In this document: positions 1 to 14,600 of the stretch, piece by piece
How positions within the stretch are numbered: the first letter of the stretch is position 1
Layout: the number at the start of each line of letters is the position of its first letter
The notes under the pieces: generated by a model
What the model saw: only the letters and a program-made list of their open reading frames with translations
What the model was told of the DNA's origin: nothing
The model's database searches: none
Translations under genes and position numbers: made by a program
Source: Rotaria sordida
Taxonomy: Eukaryota > Rotifera > Eurotatoria > Philodinida > Philodinidae
DNA length: 64,000 nt
Direction: 5' to 3'
NCBI GenBank assembly: GCA_905250125.1
Contig: CAJNOL010000909.1
Span: 30,787-94,786, forward strand

Positions 1-228
1 ATACATCAGCATCTGGTTTTGTAAGTAGAATTCTTTTTGAATAGAAATGACATTTTTTTTGTTGTTGTATATAATTAATTTTAAAAATTTAGATTAAAAT
101 TATATGTTGAATTTATTTGTATAAATTTTTATTTTTAGGCAATGAGAATGGCATTGGAATCTCGTTTAATGTCATCTACTGATTTGAAAGAACAGTTGAT
201 GAATGCGAAAAATTCGTCAATATTATAA
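1..228 (+). CDS. 3' end of an unidentified protein (last two exons)
   Basis: Two exon pieces are visible. The first runs to base 20 and ends at a GTAAGT donor. The second runs 139-228, after a TTTTTAG acceptor, and ends with TAA. They join in phase 0 to give ...TSASGF then AMRMALESRLMSSTDLKEQL and a short tail ending NSSIL. The 118-bp intron is typical of this window. The visible tail is hydrophilic and probably helical. I do not recognise the protein, and most of it lies left of the window. An AATAAA sits at 285-290, about 57 bases past the stop, which fits a true 3' end. The exon and stop are fairly secure; the function is unknown. Confidence 0.55.
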
Positions 229-284
229 GTTTTATTCTCTTGTATTCAATTAATTTCGATTTTGTTATCTTTTTATCTGTTATA

Positions 285-290
285 AATAAA
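285..290 (+). terminator. Probable poly(A) signal of the left-edge gene
   Basis: A canonical AATAAA lies 57 bases after the stop codon at 226-228. Position and spacing fit a cleavage signal, but the region is AT-rich, so chance is possible. Confidence 0.4.
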
Positions 291-3200
291 AGAGTACATC
301 TAACGTATGTTATTTTAAGTCTATCGATTCTGTAAAAAAAGAAGATCTATGGTAATGATCTATAATTAAATTCAATCACAAAGTAAAACAGATAGTTCGA
401 TGTCTGATGAATGAATTTTTTCTGAAAATAAGTCTAATAATCAGTTCTGTTTTTTTTGTAAATTTCTTAGTTGTGATAAATTATCTTTCATTACTATATA
501 ATGGTGTCCTACACGGGTACAGTTTTTCACAATCAGATCTGCTATCTAATATTCGGGCCTCAACTGGAGTCAATCAACATCCACAGATACTTTCACAGTT
601 ACAAGACGATTTTCAAACTTTTATTTTATATGAAAACGTATACTACTTAGTTTTTTCCCATAAACAACAACAGAAAATAAGAGATCATTTTGAATTTCAC
701 AAAATAACAAGTGATTCAAGATTCACTTAATGTTTTTCTGCTTCTAAAATCTGATCAATTTCATTAGGTATACTTTTCTTTGTTGCTGATGACGATGGAA
801 TAGAATGTGATGTTGGTACCAAATGTCATAATTATGGATACATACATGAATGCTTTTTTCATTACAATAATAAATCTTCATCTTTTTGCTAATTTATTTT
901 TCTCTTCATGTATTCAGTGATTTCGTCATATCGTTCATCATCATCATCTGTAAATGAATTTGTATTACAAACAAAGTTTTTCGGTGTTCAATCATGATCG
1001 AATCAGTTTTCATTCCTATACTTTTCGATAATTTAGCAGTTTGAAAAAGTAAAAATATTTTGAAACGTCGTGATTCTCATTAACAGTTAGACTGGATTCG
1101 AATCGACATTGGTTTTCCATGTTCGACATCCGAACTGATCCGGCGATTTTACACTCTATCGATGCCATGCGGCACACGTCGAGATGAACAAGTGACATAA
1201 AACGAAGATGTTATGATGCCTTTTCTAATACAATGATAGTATAGCTACTCAATAATTAAAAGAAACTAATAGCTTGAAATCTGAAAGTTAAATTCATTGA
1301 TTGAAAACCTTTCCAGAGGTTCTAATATTGCTCTGTATATGTTTCTTTTTTTGTAGCACTATCAACAAGAGAGTTAACTTTGTGTGTATTTAGATGACTA
1401 AATTTTAGATATTCAATGAACGAATTCAACTTCCAGTTTGAACATATATGAATTTCAAACAAATTATAGTTTTAAAAAACCGTTTTCAAAATTTTTGACT
1501 GATTGCTCATTTTTCGAAATTAATATATTCGCAGCTTGAAAAGTCATTTGTTTATATTTCGAATGAATTATTTAATTAACATAATTTACAATAGAACCAA
1601 TCTTGTTGTACATTTTTCAAAATTTCAACTGAAACGGAAAACACGATTCGTTTGAGAGTCTGCGAATCGCACCTGTTTGTGATTCACAGTTGTCAACATA
1701 TTATATAGTAAGATCAAATTTAGCTATTATTTAAGACCTACATTTGGAAACAGATCCATAATAACGAGTGAAAACACCTTGTTTTTCGACATTTCAGCAC
1801 TTTAGCAACACATCCAATCGCTCAGTTTTTTGATGATTCAGCTATGAGTCAAGCCACAGCACAAAACTTTTACATTGTTCCAGTGTCTTTCAATGAAAGT
1901 ATTTTTTTATTACAATTGCGGTCAATTTTTGTCATAATCGCGATATTAAGAATTTCGACGAGTCCGATAGTAACTATAGCATTGGACATTCCAGTTTATA
2001 AAGATCTCACATGCTGGAATGGAAGCACTTGTAGTAACGATTGATCACAGTCCGTTTTTTGAAAACCGAGATTTTGTCTGAAACCGTCATTACTTGTACT
2101 GCAGTATCCAAAGACAAAATAATAGTGGTTTTTTGACGATCGAAGTGAACTTAATATGCACTACTGTCTTGAAATATTTCGTGTATTGCATGAATGATAT
2201 GTCAAGGAATGTGTGTAGACGAGGTAAATGGCGTGCTCCACTCTTCATAAGATTTTCTTCTGACAGATGTCGTAATCACTCTGTCAATGCACGATGACTT
2301 CACAAGAAATGTGATGTCTAAAAATCACTGCACAGCTTCTCTAAGGGCAGCATATCTGTACTTTGCGAAAATTTATAAAATCTTGACCATCTTGAGTCAG
2401 TTTTGTCTTATGTGAAGGTAGTGTTGAGATAAAACTATGCTTTCACTATTTATATTAAACCGATATAGTCATTCGCTTACTCTATTTTTCATCGCCATAT
2501 TTTTATAACATTCTGAAAAAACACGATTCGAAGCGGCTTATAGAAATCGAGTGAATGTTCTGATTTACGTGAATCAAAAAAAAACTGACCAAAACTGCTG
2601 TTTCACTTACCGCCATTCACTGTTTTTTTTTTCAAAAAACTTTTCCGAGTGTTGGACGAAAGCGCGATGAAAAAATAATTTGATATTGTATGAGATAGAA
2701 TATGATAATTTTCTTCTCTTTATTTTGAAATGCTCAGCGTTTTTAGAATTAACAAACATTTGTTTCGAATAAATCTCCAGATTCATCACATGAGTATTAA
2801 CTATATCTATGGTATGCTGCACTAATAGTCCATAATGTTTTAGCATGTGCCATTCAATTTGCAAAGCTAATCTTCTTAGGTAGATGAGTAAATGTCATCT
2901 TTGGAACTATCGATGATTAAGTATATTGTTATGATTGAGTAAGAATTAGTTTGATCTTGCCTTAAAAAAATATGTTCAGTATTTCCATGACATGCTATCT
3001 GATAAAAATCTTCGACTTCACATTTACTGTTTGATTAATTGCAATCAATAAGAAAACAGATATGATCATTTTATTTTTTTTAGTCTTTGTGTAATTCATC
3101 TTATTTTCAGTAGACAAACTATTCTTATCAACAATATAACTTCAACAGTAAGTATATTATTTTAAAAAGTAAATCACATTTCTTTTTAATTAGACCAACA

Positions 3201-3457
3201 CCAATTATCATTTCATTGTCAAGTATAATTGAAATAAAAAATTATATTTTTATATTTAGGGGAGCGTCAGGAAAAAGAAACATTCATCCCTCTTATGAAA
3301 ATAAAATAATAAACGATATCGTAGATGAAGGTTAACAATAGTTATCATTATTGCACTAGAATCCTTGAAGATTCTTTTATTAAAAATTGACACTCGAATT
3401 TAATGCTAACTTTTTCTAACGAGGGAACTACTCGAACTGATATATGTCGTTTGACCG
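291..3457. other. Intergenic stretch without a convincing gene
   Basis: About 3.2 kb with scattered short ORFs (the longest is 107 codons at 407-730 on the plus strand). None has a recognisable domain, a consistent exon chain or clear codon bias. The 407-730 ORF has a hydrophobic start that could look like a signal peptide, but nothing else supports it. Two similar short sequences containing ACACGATTCG occur near 1640 and 2520. They may be decayed repeat copies. Confidence 0.5.
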
Positions 3458-5219
3458 CATATTGGATTCACAAGAACGTCTTGGTAAGTCTAGAAAAGTC
3501 CTAAAAGGGTTCGTTCCTATGGGTATCTGGAACTGAGTTATGGACGATTTACTGAATTTTCAATCTAACTTTAGGTATCTACCAAAAAAACCAAATAAGA
3601 GAAATTCTATCTGAAATTTTGTCTATAGATAGGTCTGATAGAAATATCCTGAAAGTTTCAATCAAAAAGAATATTCCGTTATCGAGATATTAAATGGGAA
3701 CAAAATATTTGATCAGTAAAAAAGATTAAATGATCAGTATAAAAATTGAACGATCAGTACTAAAAGTATCAGTAAATAATAATAGAATGATCAGTTTATT
3801 ATATATAATTACCAGTAAAATGTACAATTTATTCCAGTAACAAAAATACAAATTTGATCAGTAGAAAAATAAGTTTTAACTGTATTAAATAAAAATTTAT
3901 CAGAAAAAGAAATTTAAATAATTAAAGAACAATCCAAAAGAATATTTTATAGAAATCTAAAGAGTGAGTGAGAAAAGAGTAAATGAATAAGCATTTTCTT
4001 CCAAAACTTCATCGGATAAATTGCTTGTATATTGTGCGCAACCACTACCATTTTCATTTCTTTCATTTGTTAAAATTTGAGTAATGATGACCAAGAGGAT
4101 AGAAGTAAAGAGTGTATATTTGTTAGTATTTAATCTCAAATTCAGTCCAATCTTAGATCCACTTAGGTCAACCTGGAGTCGCATTCTGGAGTAGTGCAAT
4201 GCCAGATTAGGAAAGCAGTTTTCGTTAAAATCTTCACTAGTGGCTAGATAAATATTGCATTGGAATAATATTGTTGAACTAGGTTAAAACGATGGTATTT
4301 CAACATTGCGATCACCACTGAAGAAACGAAGTTTAGACACGAACACTTATAGATAATTTTCTATAACAGCTGGTCTGCTATAGAAACCTATTCGCAAGTT
4401 CTAGAACCCTAAATTAATTTCTCTATCGATGATTATATTAGCTGAAATGTCATTTTTTCAAAACAGTTCAGTAAGAAGTATTCCAAATTAATAACTATCC
4501 AGGGACAGTTAAAAGTTTTCACGAAAATCAGCTTCTCAATCCGACATTTGACCAGGCAAATATGAGAGTCTCGTATTGGCTAGGTACATCTGAAATTGGA
4601 TTGACGCCGAGATTGGGCACAAATATATATACGTTGTACTTGTTATCTGTACAACATAGTTGAAAAACAGAAAAAATGAACCACACTATAACACATTTGA
4701 ATTTCTATGCTCATCTTTGTATTTAATTTACTGTTAATTAATTATATTTACTGATTCTCAAATTTATTTACAAATCTTATCAATGAATAACTGATTATCG
4801 AAGTAATTTACTGATCAATTATCCAGTTTACTGATCAATCATTCGATCTGCTGATTTTATAATATTCTAACGTACTGATCATTTCATCTATTTTACTGAT
4901 CACTTAAATCTTAGCCATATTAAATTTTCCAGTACATTCAAGTTTTATGACAAACTACCATTGTTTTTTTAGGAAATTCAACATCTCGACAAAGAAACAT
5001 TCTTAACGGCTGAAATTTTCAGAATATTTCCAGAGTCATTAAGTCTATCTATAGACAAAATCTGAGGTCGAAATTCCACCATTATTTGATGTTTCAGTAA
5101 ATATCTAAATCTGGTTCGAAAATCAATAAAACGATCATAACTCGATTCTAGATGCCCATGAGGATGAATTCTTTTAGAATTTTTCTAGTCTTACCTAAGC
5201 GTCCTTGTGAACCCATATG
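3458..5219. mobile_element. 1.8-kb non-autonomous inverted-repeat element with iterated subterminal motifs
   Basis: The left arm (about 3458-3700) pairs with the reverse complement of the right arm (about 4965-5219). For example, GGATTCACAAGAACGTCTTG on the left matches GGTTCACAAGGACGCTTAGG read on the other strand. Inside the left arm, 3710-3870 carries about eight copies of a TGATCAGTA-like motif. Inside the right arm, 4725-4910 carries about eight copies of its reverse complement (TTTACTGATCA). The central 0.85 kb has no transposase-like ORF. The plan is that of a non-autonomous foldback or TIR element whose subterminal repeats could be transposase-binding sites. The arms have diverged by eye, so it is not very recent. 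The family is not identified. Confidence 0.75.
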
Positions 5220-5612
5220 AGCTTAAAGTATGCATTATGAGTTCTGATAGTTACATTGTAAACGTATGTTCCTTCTACTTTCACAAGTTCTCATAGTAAT
5301 TCATGAGTTATTGTTTTGTCGATTGTTAATGACCTCTATCGATATGTTCACAAGCAACTTGATTTTTCTTCTCTTTCTAGTTGATTTTAAGTGACGTATC
5401 AGATGAAGCTTTGAAAAGAAAATTGACATGGCGTAATTGTTTAGCTCTTCCACTTTGTTTTTTCTTTAAGAAAAAAGAAAAAAAAAATTTAATATCCATA
5501 TGTAAATTAATCAATTTTGTTTTATAGATCATTTCTATTGACAACAATGAATAAATTCCTCAATGAAAATCATATCATAATAATTTATAGATAAATTTTC
5601 ATTTATTTTCTA

Positions 5613-8600
5613 ATGATGACTAGTCGTGAAGGATTAAATCGAACTCGTTTACGACAAACAAATCCAAATGTTGATCCAGTATTAACACCATTAGGACGAA
5701 TATCATCTACAGTTCCTTCAATATCAACTTCAACAAATCTTAATTCAATATCTTCAACATCAGGATCGACAACAGTTGTACAAAATTCTGGTAACGTTCG
5801 TGTACGTCGTAATAATCCTAATCCTAATAATAATAATAATAATATTAATAATCTTGAAACGGATTCTAATTCTATTGTTGATATCGTTACATTTGATACA
5901 ACAACATCAACACCTTTAGTGACATTTGATGCTGAACAATTTTGTTCTGAAATAAAAGCTAATCGACATGATGAAAAACGTTTAGAACAATTAATACTTA
6001 ATGCAATAAATTATTTTATAACAACATCAAAACGTTCTTCACAACAACTAGCTGATTATACTATTTTAACATTTCTTGCATGGACTGTATCATTACATGG
6101 AGAAATTTTTCGATTATCATCGATATTAAAAGCTATGTGTACTTTACTTAAAGGATCAACATTAACAAAAACAATGAAAACACTTCCAACAATAAATAAT
6201 GGAAATAATTTAGGATTAACAACAACACCATATACACTTGTTTGTCAAATACTTTGGCTTGCTTTTAAAGTAAAAATAAGAAATTTTTCATTATATAATT
6301 CTTTAACTTAGAATGGATAATCGAAAGATTTCAAAGTGTTTTTATTCAGAAATAGTTATTTGATATATTCTAAGAGAAAAGAAAAGTCAAAAAACAATTT
6401 CTTTTTTTTTTTTGAATCTATATTATAAACAAGTAGAATCTCGACTTACAAAAAGCCATACAAACGAATAGGTTTTTTTTGTTTACATTGAAGCCTATTC
6501 ATAGCTAATATATAATCAGACATTAGAAAATATTTTTCATATTAATCTCCCTTTCAGACAGAGATATGTAAGGTTACCTTACCCTTTTCTTCAGGATAGG
6601 ATAAAGGAAAGAAAATTTCTCTTAACCAGAGCATCAAGTACGAAAAAAAACTTATGCTACACATCTGTAACGTGATACCATTTTGCTGTTCACCACTTCC
6701 AGAGTCTATCAATTAGGATCAGATAGAGGATGGGATTGAGATAAAAACTTCGTATGGAGAGGATTAGAAAATTTCTCTCTCAAGGAAACCTTCCGAGATG
6801 CTAAAAAGCTTTTAAGCTTAAATTTTGCCCACAAGCGCAGAATGTTCTGTAGGACCCTATTTTTTTCGGTAAAACCAAAGTTTCGAATTTTGGTCTAAAA
6901 CTTTACCCACATGAAAATCTCTACCAGACTAGTTTGTCTACAAAGCTTCAGAATTTTTGGACAAATTATCTCTAAGATATAAGTATACTAACATAAAGAC
7001 ATTTTTGTAGACATATTATGTCACGCATGGATATTTTGAAAAATTCATATATTCGAGATGATTTGTTCAAAAATTCTGAAACTTTGTAGGCAAGCTAGTC
7101 TGGTAGAGACGTTCATATGGGCAAAGATTCAGGCCAAAATTCGAAACTTTGATTTTATCGGAAAAATGGAATTCTACAGAACATCCCGTACTTATGAAAA
7201 AAAATTTGAGCTCAAAAGCCTTTTTTAGCACATCGGGAGGTTCCCTGATCAGTGATGGTACGAAAAAAAAACTTACTCTGCACATCTCTACTTTCGGATA
7301 TCCTATCTGAGATTTTCAAAAGCATGATATGATTTACTTTTGAAGTAGCAATACAAGTTCTTGTAACATTTTATATCCATTGAATTCATGTTTTATTTAT
7401 TAATCCAAAAGAAATAGTATACAATAATTCGTAGATATTCGATAAGATCTAAAAAGCTATTCTTGTATTTTTTTTTTTGAATATTAGGATATTTAATTGA
7501 TAATATTAACTTAATTATCATATTCAATACTATTAAAAAAATGTTCAATTTTAGGATCAAACTCATTGGCCTGATGAATTCATTGAAGTTTATGTTGAAG
7601 ATGCATTAGGTGAACAAAATTGGATAAAAAATCCTGATTGTCGATTATTTGTTTCAAATATTCAAACCGCTTTTAATACTCGTCCATGTACATGGAAATT
7701 AGATCGATCAAAAATCTATCCAATAATTCCAACTTCAACAGCAACAACACCAACATCACAAATATCATCAACATTAAATGATGAAACAAGTAATGATAGT
7801 AATAATAATAATGAATCATTAACATTAACAATAACTGAATCTGAATCATCAATACAAACAATTGATGATCCAATGCTTAATAATACAGATAATCAATTAA
7901 TTATTCCACGTTATGAAGGACGTTCTCAAATTATACAAAATTTATTACAAACATTATTAACAACAAATGCTAAAATAAAATCGACAAGTGGAAGTTCAAT
8001 TAATTTGAATTCTACTAATACATCAACAACAGCATCAACAAGTACAAGTCAACCACATGAAACAGATAAATTACTTTACTTACTTGAACATTTATGTGCT
8101 TTACCTGATATGCGTTTATATATATTATCAAGACTTGATATATGGTTACAAAATCCAAAATTAAATCGTACAGCTGAAAAATTAATGATAACATTATGTG
8201 AAAATTTAACTAAACCACCATCATCATCATCATCATCAACAAATAATAATAATCATTTATTAACAAATGGACATACAATAAATAATGATATATCATATAT
8301 AGATGAACGTGCTATTGAACAATTAGTTAATTTACGTTTTAAAGTACGTGCATCAAATGCAACAAGTAAAATGTATATATTATGTATACGTGAAATGTTA
8401 AAAATTGATGCTAATCTTGTTGATATAGTTGTACGTTTTATTGTTCATAATGAATTACAACAACAAATATCAAATACACCATCAACAACAATAATAACAA
8501 GTAAAAATCCAAATAATTTATCATTACTTCATGCTTGTTGTCAATCACAACCTGAACATACTTGTCAATCATTAGCATATACAATACAAAATATTCTTCT

Positions 8601-11600
8601 TTTAACTAATGTAACAACAACATCAAAAGATTATGATAATTTATTAAAATTAATACGACCATTTCTACGTGATTTTATGCGTTATGCTAAAAATGATTTT
8701 GATTCAATGCGTTTTTGTATGTATTTAATTGATATGCATTATTCAAATAATTTACAACAACAATTTTGGACTATGATTCAACAACAAGTAAGATTAATTA
8801 TATTTGATTATAAATCTCTTCGTGTAATAGAAAGCTTTCATCAAAGAATAATGATGCATCAGATGTAATAGAAGATTTAGAGTCTTTTCTATTGCGAATA
8901 ATAGAGTTTAATGAATAATTAATATTTAAAATCTATTGATTTTTTATTTTTACTTTTTATATTTTTGATTTAGGATCCTCCAAGTAATGATATAACATCA
9001 CATCGTTTATTAAAACGTTTATTAGAATGTGATATGTCAACACGTGAACGTTTTCTTTATGCTATATGTGATCTTATACCAATGATAATATTAGCATCAG
9101 CTCAAGCATTTAATTCAACAAATACAAATTTAACAACATTAACAACAACACGTACATCAATAACAATAAATAATGATCAATGGTTATTATTTATACAACG
9201 TATATCATTTATACAATGTAGTTCATGTTTATTTTTTCTATATACATTACCACGTTTATTTGATTCAACATCAACAATAAATCCAATAAATTATGTTACA
9301 TGTTTATATAGTATATTATTTACAGCACAAGTTAATTCATATTTACGTATTGAAAATTGGCCACCTGAAGAACCATTAGGTTTACGTAATGATTTATTTC
9401 GTTTATCATCAGAAATTCCATTACTTGGTGAAACATTATATTTAATTATACAAATTGGTTTAACAACACAATTTCGTATAAATCCATCAATTATTGTTGA
9501 TTTAATTGATCTTATTGTACGACGTACATTAAATGTTGAACAAAAATTTTCAAATGATTATATATCAATATATCTTCGTTTACCTGATAATCGTTGTGAA
9601 ATATTTTTAAAAAAATTTTTTGATTTAACACGTTATCATATACCAATACAAATACAATTTCCATTAACATATCATATACCAAAAAATTTATTTATAACTG
9701 ATATTTTTTGGAAAACATGTTTAATATGTTTATTATTAGCATCACATGATCCATATATATTTGGTCGTTTTATATGGTTATCTGTACCACAAATACGTTT
9801 ATTTATGGAAATGTTATTAACTGGTGATTATACATATCCACCAAAATCAATGATTGAAACAAAAGATTTTCTTGAAAAATTTTATATGAATGAACGTATA
9901 AAATTACGTGAAGAAAAAGATATAATATTAGAATTAGAAAAATATTTAGCATCACCTAAAATTATTGATGAAACAAATAGTCAATTATTAGGAAAAATTA
10001 TTTTAGTTGATTTTCAACAAATTAAACGACCATCAAGTATTGATAAAAATGAAAAAAATTTTTATAATCTTATACAAGGTTTTAATAATTTATATAAATT
10101 ATCATCAATGTTATGTCGTTGTCGTTCACCAGATTTTATTTTAAATATATTAAATAGAAAAGAACAACAAGGAAAAAATATATTTGATTCTCAAACATCA
10201 TGGTTAACAAGTTTAATTGATTCAAATGTTGATTGTTTAAATGTTTTTCCAATTATTTGTTTATGTGATTATTTTCAACATATGATTATGATTTATAATA
10301 ATAAAAATATTATAAATACACCATCAAAAAAAACTGTACATGCACTTGAAACTATTTTAATTAGATTTAAATCAATTATTCAATCGGTTAAACAACAAAT
10401 TTTATCTAATACACAAGTAAGACATTTAAAAGTGAAGATCGTCTTATAGATGATAAAATAAACAAATGATAGTCTACAATTAATTCATATTTATAAAATA
10501 TGACATTAGAGATTAAGATATTCACTATTACCTTTTCATAACATGCACAATAAATTCATGAGGAAAGTCCATTCTCAACTGAGAAACCACTTTTGAGTAG
10601 AGACTATGTGCACTATATAGATTTTGAAAAGAATTCGTACCTTTAGCTTATTGCTACGTGGATACTACGGAATTTTTTAAATGAATGTCATGGTAACAGA
10701 AAACCTAATTTTCGAATTTCAACGTTAAACTTTGCACAGAGATAGTACATAACAAGAATAGTTAATTATTAAAGTATCAAATCTTTTCGTTGTTCCTATC
10801 CTAAGATACAGTTATGACCAATGCATGTCTTTTATACTACTCTCATTAAGACCTGTCAAATCGAAATTCTAAAATCAGTGTTTCTGGACTGCAGCATTCA
10901 TTTGAAAAAATATCCTAGTATCTACGTAGCAGTGCCTAAGGACACGAACTCTTTTCATTATATTCATAGTTCATCGGGATCTACATAATACATGCAGGCT
11001 CGTCTCACAAGCAATTTATCAATTGAAGAATTTCTCTCGTCAAATTTCAATAAACTGTTCACTTTTTCGTTGTCTGTGTCGAAGCATATTAATATTTTCT
11101 ATTTATGAAAAATAATTGAGATTTATAATTATGATATATAATGAGGGATTTCTTTTCATCACTGACACACACACACACACACAGCGGTAGTTCGTATGAA
11201 ATTTAACATTTTAATTTTTTCTGAAAAAAAACTCTTCTGACAATTATTGCTTTTCTTTTGTAATAATCTTATTATAAAATTTATATCGTACGAAAAATTC
11301 GAATGTCGTGACATAAGTATCATTATTAAATAGAATCTTCTGTTGAGCTTCTGACTTATTATATGTAGATCTTATTCAATTACGAAAAGTTACGTCTTCA
11401 TCAGCAGATCTTTTAACTCAAAAAGAAAAACAAAGAATTCCTAGAAAATCAAATGATCTTGTCTATTCAATACGATCGGAAAAAATATTTTCTTCAGTAA
11501 ATATGACGAAAACAAAATAAACATTTTTTTTTAATGAAAATTTATATAAAAAATTTCTTTTCTTTTTTTTTGTTTACTTAGAAAGCTCCTTTAAAATCTT

Positions 11601-14600
11601 CTCAAATCGATGATATGACATGTATTTTAAATTATTTTTTTAATTGTCTCAATTCAAATATATCAACAATGCGTTCAAATGCTTGGCTTTGTTTATATAT
11701 TATTCTAAATGATAATTATCATATACAAAATATTGAAAATTTTCTATTAAAATTTGATCAATTACCNNNNNNNNNNNNNNNNNNNNNNNNNNNNNNNNNN
11801 NNNNNNNNNNNNNNNNNNNNNNNNNNNNNNNNNNNNNNNNNNNNNNNNNNNNNNNNNNNNNNNNNNCACGTGCATTAAATCGTCGACATTCAATACTTTA
11901 TTTACTTATACAATATGATAAACAAGAAAAAAATTTAAAATTAATTGAAAAATTTTTTCATTTTATGATTATAATGTTAATTAAAAAAATTCAATATTCA
12001 TTAAAATATCCAATTATTATAAATAATGATGAAAATGTAAATAATGATGAAAATTTATTTATAAATAATATTCAAACATATTTAGTATTATCAAATTTAA
12101 ATAATGAACAAATAAATATAATTAAACAATTACAAATATTTATGAATATTAATGATGATTATTCATGGATAATTAATATGAATAAACATTATATACAAAT
12201 TGATTCTATACTTATTGAATTATTATTAACTTTTCTAGCTTATTTTGATTTTAATAATACAAATATTAAAACATTAAATGATTTAGCTAATTTACTTCAA
12301 CAATTTTTTCTTAATACAAATTCTACACTTTGTTTTACAACAATTAAACAATTTAATCCACCAACACCTATTAAACAAACTCAAGAAGAGGTATAGAAAT
12401 ATAAATTATTCATATTTATAATGAATTTAATATAATACAAAGATTCTTTTTGTTTGTAAACTTACAGTAGAGTGAGAGTCTTGTACATATACGTAAAGAG
12501 TTGTAAGGCTGGATTTACATAATGTCTACGAAAATAGAGTAGGCAGCTTTTCTCAGTCACTATCTGCTAATGCCTTTGCTCCTGTCACTTCTAAAATCTA
12601 TCGGAAGCACTTGATAGATCCTATCGGAGAGGATTCGGCGAGCTCTATTTGCAACGTTCTATAAATAGAAGAGAATAGAAAGTATGACATGGCAGCAAAA
12701 TGAAAGTATAATGAAATTAGAAGTGATCCTATATAAAACTTTTTCCTTAAGATTAACCCATAGATATCCGATCACTCGGAATATTTCTCCTTCTTTTTTT
12801 TCTATTAATTGATTTCGTTTTTTTTTTTTTTTCTTCAGACTCCATCTGTTGATGATAGTGTAGGAAGTCATTTTGAACAATTTGCTATAGATCATATTGA
12901 TCCACCAGAAATAAATCGTAAACGACGTTTATCACATTCAATATCAAGTGAAAAAGTTTTTATAACATCTTCATCAAAAACAATTTATCATATTGTACCA
13001 ATAAATAATGAAAATGAACAATCATTATTTCTATCAGATGATTTACAATATTTTATATTTAAATCAAATAATTTTTCATTAGTTAAACAATGTATTGATC
13101 AAGCATCTTTATTACAATGTTTAAAAATGTTTAAAATATCTGTTACATCACATGAAAATATTAATTATTTATGTCAACATTTAAATCAATTAATTGATTC
13201 ATCATCAAAACAAATTCATACATATATTAAACAATCATCATTTATATTTCCATTAATTAATAGATGGATTATTGAACAATTACCAGAAGCTATTAAACTT
13301 GGAGAAAAATTAAAAAAATTATCAGAAAAAAAGAGAAAATCTCATAGGTAAGAAGATTGTTTTCGCTAACGTCAATGCTAAGTCTCTGAAAAACCAAGTT
13401 GTTCAAATCCTAGAACTAGCAATCACAACTTTATTTGAGGTACTTAGAATGGTAGAGCAAGTGTGGCAGAGTATTATTTCCAATGGACATTTCTGATATA
13501 TATATTGAAAAATCTATAAAATTTTTCAATATATTTTTTCTAGTTTCAACAGATTGATATTTTGAAAAAGGATCAAATTCAATTAAGAGGAAGAAAACTT
13601 CCGAAATTGGTTTTCATTTACACATCGTGATTAGATGATTTGTTTAGTGGTAATAAGAATATTCTAAATTCGATGCAAATTAACAAAAATTATCTCAATA
13701 TTAAGTCGAGAAACTCATGATAAACATTAGAATTTAGTATTTTGAACCTTCGAATATGTCATATATTATGACAAAAATAAATCCAATATGTTAAATTAAT
13801 GCCAAATACTATTCTCTTTTTTCTTTAATAAAATAAAATTCCAATACAATAAATCCTATTAATCAATTCTTTAGATCTCATAAGATTCATTCAAGAAAAC
13901 ATTACTGAAAAAAAAAAAATATCTGAACTTTTCTAACCTATAGATAAATCAACTACTAATAATATTCTTCTAGTTCACTTAATAGTTTCTTCTTTTTTTT
14001 TTTTTTATTTAGTCTATCTCATGATTCCAATCAAAACATATCTGATAAAAAATATCATTTAATACCAACAAGTTCACGTATAGCATCGTCAATATCAGAT
14101 CAAATTCATTCATTTAATATTCGTATAAATGATTTATGTAATAAAAAATCTTCAAATGAAATTTCAAATGAACATCTAATGGATATATCAGATATTAATT
14201 TTAATATACCATGGAAAGATTTAAATGAATGTGAAGAATTACTTAAATATATAATTGATAAAAAAAATTCTCCTATAAAACGTCGTCAATTACTTTTACA
14301 AATACAATGGTTAACAAATATATCTAATGAATATTGTAATCAATTATGTCAAACAATATTAAAATGTTATAATTCAATAAATAAAGAAGAATTTTTAAAA
14401 AATCTTCATGAACAATATTATACTTCATTTGTTTTATTAAATATATTAATGAAATCGAAATATTTAAATGATGATTATATTAAATTAATTAATCAATTAG
14501 ATATTGATGATCAACAAAATCAAAATATATTTCAATTAAAAATAAAACAATTAAAACGTATGATTAAACAATTCGAAGAATTAAAATTAATAACAAAACA

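Noticed and set aside
407-730. 107-codon plus-strand ORF with hydrophobic start
   Set aside because: No recognisable family, no exon partners, and a length within reach of chance; left as a note only.
11369-11520. Possible extra INTS1 exon (LRKVTSSSADLLTQKEKQ-like reading)
   Set aside because: The phase from the preceding exon gives an early stop, and the direct join of 10416 to 11582 matches the conserved protein.
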